Shown here in pieces: positions 62,751-64,000 of a stretch of DNA of 64,000 bases. Positions within the stretch are counted from its first letter, which is position 1. Each line of letters starts with the position of its first letter. The translations under genes were made by a program, and so were the position numbers. The stretch lies in NCBI GenBank assembly GCA_029855935.1, contig JAGSHN010000005.1:62001-126000 (forward strand). The letters are read 5' to 3'. The stretch comes from Candidatus Thorarchaeota archaeon. GTDB lineage: Archaea > Asgardarchaeota > Thorarchaeia > Thorarchaeales > Thorarchaeaceae. The notes below the pieces were generated by a model. It was not told the DNA's origin, did not search any database, and was given only the letters and a program-made list of their open reading frames with translations.

Positions 62751-63771
62751 CAATGTCTGTGTCCGAGACGAGTTCGATCTCCTCCAACGCGGCCTCGATG
62801 ACCTCTGTGACGCCACGTCCCTCAGAGGCCACCATGAGCATAGCCTCAGGCACTCTCTCGCGAGCCGCACTAAGCCGGTCGGGAGGGGTGATGTCCACCT
62901 TATTGAACACTGCGAACAATGGATTCAGGGGGAACATCCGTTGAACCTCACGATAGAGGTTCATCTGTTGGTCGAAGCTCCACCCACACGCCTCAGAGGG
63001 GTCAAACATATAGACAATCACGTGCGCGAGGTACTTCAGGGCTGCAATCGCTGAACGCTCAATCTCGTTCCGCTCGCTCATTGGACGATCGAGAATGCCC
63101 GGCGTGTCAATCACTTGAACCCGTCTATCATCAATGTCCAAATGGCCCACAATCACATTCTTAGTTGTGAACGGGTAATATGCTATCTCAGGCTCAGCCG
63201 TGGAAACCGCCCGGACAAAGGTAGATTTCCCAACGTTCGGAAACCCTGAACACACTATTGTAGGAACATCTGAACTCACTCCGGGGAGCTTGGAGAGAGT
63301 CTTCTTTGCCTCGATTATCAGGTCGAGATTTGGGGCGGTGGCACGGAGAACGGAGGCAATACGACCTTTCGCAGCACTGCGTGAACGGCGAATCTGTTGA
63401 TAGTCATCAGAGAGTTTCATTGCCTCGATGTGCTTCTTGGTGATACTGTCTATGAGGGGGATGCAGTTGTAGACGGAACCGAGGGCCTGCCTGAGCCGAT
63501 CAAGGCCAATCAGGATGTCAGCCAGTTCGTAGTAGAATGGGTGAATCCTGTCTAGAGAGGGAAAGCTCTCTACCGCCAAGCGGAGCTTGCTCTTGACCTG
63601 CCTTGTGAACTCCTTGAGACGGGCAATCTCACGTATCTGCGTACGCTTGAGCTTGCTAAGACGCATGGAACTCTTCATGCTCACGCGTACGGAACGTGAG
63701 TGAGCGAACTTGATAATCTCCTCCGCTCTCATCACGGTGGGAAGCCTTGCGAAGGGATTCAGCCACGACAT
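62731..63771 (-). CDS. NOG1-like GTPase
   Basis: 346-residue GTPase of the NOG1/Obg group, linked to large ribosomal subunit assembly. N-terminal helical bundle (1-160; TRQVKSKLRLAVESFPSLDRIHPFYYELADIL), G1 GFPNVGKST, G2 TTKNVIVGH, G3 DTPGILDRPMSERNEIE, G4 FNKVDI. It ends shortly after the G domain, lacking the eukaryotic NOG1 tail. ATG 63771; divergent from the proteasome gene. Confidence 0.93.
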   Translation of the reverse strand: MSWLNPFARLPTVMRAEEIIKFAHSRSVRVSMKSSMRLSKLKRTQIREIARLKEFTRQVKSKLRLAVESFPSLDRIHPFYYELADILIGLDRLRQALGSVYNCIPLIDSITKKHIEAMKLSDDYQQIRRSRSAAKGRIASVLRATAPNLDLIIEAKKTLSKLPGVSSDVPTIVCSGFPNVGKSTFVRAVSTAEPEIAYYPFTTKNVIVGHLDIDDRRVQVIDTPGILDRPMSERNEIERSAIAALKYLAHVIVYMFDPSEACGWSFDQQMNLYREVQRMFPLNPLFAVFNKVDITPPDRLSAARERVPEAMLMVASEGRGVTEVIEAALEEIELVSDTDIVTEAGS

Positions 63772-63826
63772 CTCGTTTTCAGTCCTCTATGTTCGGCACA
63801 ACAGTTGAAAATGAGCTTTGGTAAAC

Positions 63827-63836
63827 GTTTTAAAAA
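63827..63836 (+). promoter_or_regulatory. TATA-like box for the proteasome beta gene
   Basis: GTTTTAAAAA lies about 50 bases before ATG 63882; GGAGGATGA, five bases before that ATG, is a strong ribosome binding site. Confidence 0.5.
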
Positions 63837-63881
63837 GAATGGAATGTCCTAGAGTAAGACGCTGACGGAGGATGAACGACG

Positions 63882-64000
63882 ATGTCACTTCCCACGGGTG
63901 CAACAGTTGTTGGAATCAAGTGCAAGGACGGGGCCATAGTTGGCACGGACTCCCTCATAAGCTGGGGGACATTCATAATCACCGATAAGGGCATCAAGGC
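63882..64000 (+). CDS. psmB: Proteasome beta subunit, N-terminal fragment (possibly inactive)
   Basis: Only the first 39 codons are present; the gene continues past the window. The segment TGATVVGIKCKDGAIVGTDS lines up with the archaeal beta-subunit start TGTTTVGI: Gly precedes the mature N-terminus and Asp17 is kept, but the residue at catalytic Thr1 is Ala. There is no alpha-type N-terminal helix (YDRAITVFSPDGRL), so it is not an alpha subunit. It could be a non-catalytic beta paralogue. Confidence 0.8.
   Translation, partial: MSLPTGATVVGIKCKDGAIVGTDSLISWGTFIITDKGIK

Noticed and set aside
1-64000. CRISPR array, Cas gene, transposase or integrase
   Set aside because: No regularly spaced repeats and no such protein among the frames examined.

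Overview
The window is archaeal and most likely comes from an Asgard archaeon, perhaps Thorarchaeota-like (inference). Archaeal markers seen directly are A-type ATP synthase subunits, ribosomal proteins L10e, S8e and L35Ae, SRP54, deoxyhypusine synthase, ADP-forming acyl-CoA synthetase, type-4 uracil-DNA glycosylase, a geranylgeranyl-reductase-family flavoprotein, TrmY, archaeal-type ProRS, intron-bearing tRNAs and TATA-box promoters. The Asgard hint rests on four Roadblock/LC7 proteins clustered with an MglA-type small GTPase, and on a three-helix EMC6/Rab5ip-like membrane protein. No rRNA, transposase, integrase or CRISPR array was seen.

Layout. 1-4.9 kb (minus): pyrI, ATP synthase F and A, a type-4 UDG, an unknown membrane protein, then ATP synthase B (cut by the window edge). 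5.1-9.0 kb (plus): SRP54, TrmY, a DRG-like GTPase, a TrmJ-like methylase. 9.0-13.0 kb: L10e, deoxyhypusine synthase, L35Ae, a membrane protein, a radical SAM enzyme. 13.0-15.3 kb: ADP-forming acyl-CoA synthetase alpha and beta. 15.3-20.1 kb: an orphan protein, a cis-prenyltransferase, the GTPase and the four Roadblock proteins. 20.2-25.1 kb: SMC-ScpA-ScpB. 25.1-26.7 kb: hypE and rps8e.

26.9-37.2 kb is the accessory region. A compact, overlapping minus-strand operon encodes a MORC-like GHKL ATPase, an unrecognised ~236-residue protein and a PLD-SNF2 helicase. Next come hypA, a Dam-type adenine methylase, an N4/N6 methylase with a degenerate second half, and a NucS-like nuclease with an unfamiliar N-terminus. 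This looks like a defence island set between the hydrogenase maturation genes hypE and hypA. The MORC/unknown/PLD-SNF2 operon is the best candidate for an undescribed system.

37-44 kb is metabolic: a geranylgeranyl-reductase-family enzyme, a TfrA/TfrB-type fumarate reductase (the B subunit fuses an SdhB-like part to a CCG HdrB-like part), and a two-subunit class I fumarase. 43.8-46 kb: a short prepilin peptidase, and an overlapping operon of EMC6-like protein, Lrp regulator and KaiC-like ATPase. 46-52.6 kb (plus): RqcH/Rqc2, two CBS proteins, dihydroorotase, AMMECR1, NadC. 52.5-54.6 kb: tRNA-Glu, a thioredoxin-like protein, intron-containing tRNA-Met and tRNA-Asn, a ZIP transporter. 54.7-64 kb: an unknown protein, MutS-like ATPase, phosphodiesterase, 2-hydroxyacid dehydrogenase, ProRS, NadM, RtcA, NOG1-like GTPase, and the start of a proteasome beta subunit that appears to lack its catalytic threonine.

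All calls come from reading the sequence without database searches. Start codons were chosen from Shine-Dalgarno matches (GGAGG/GGTGAT), TATA spacing and family N-termini, and alternatives are noted.
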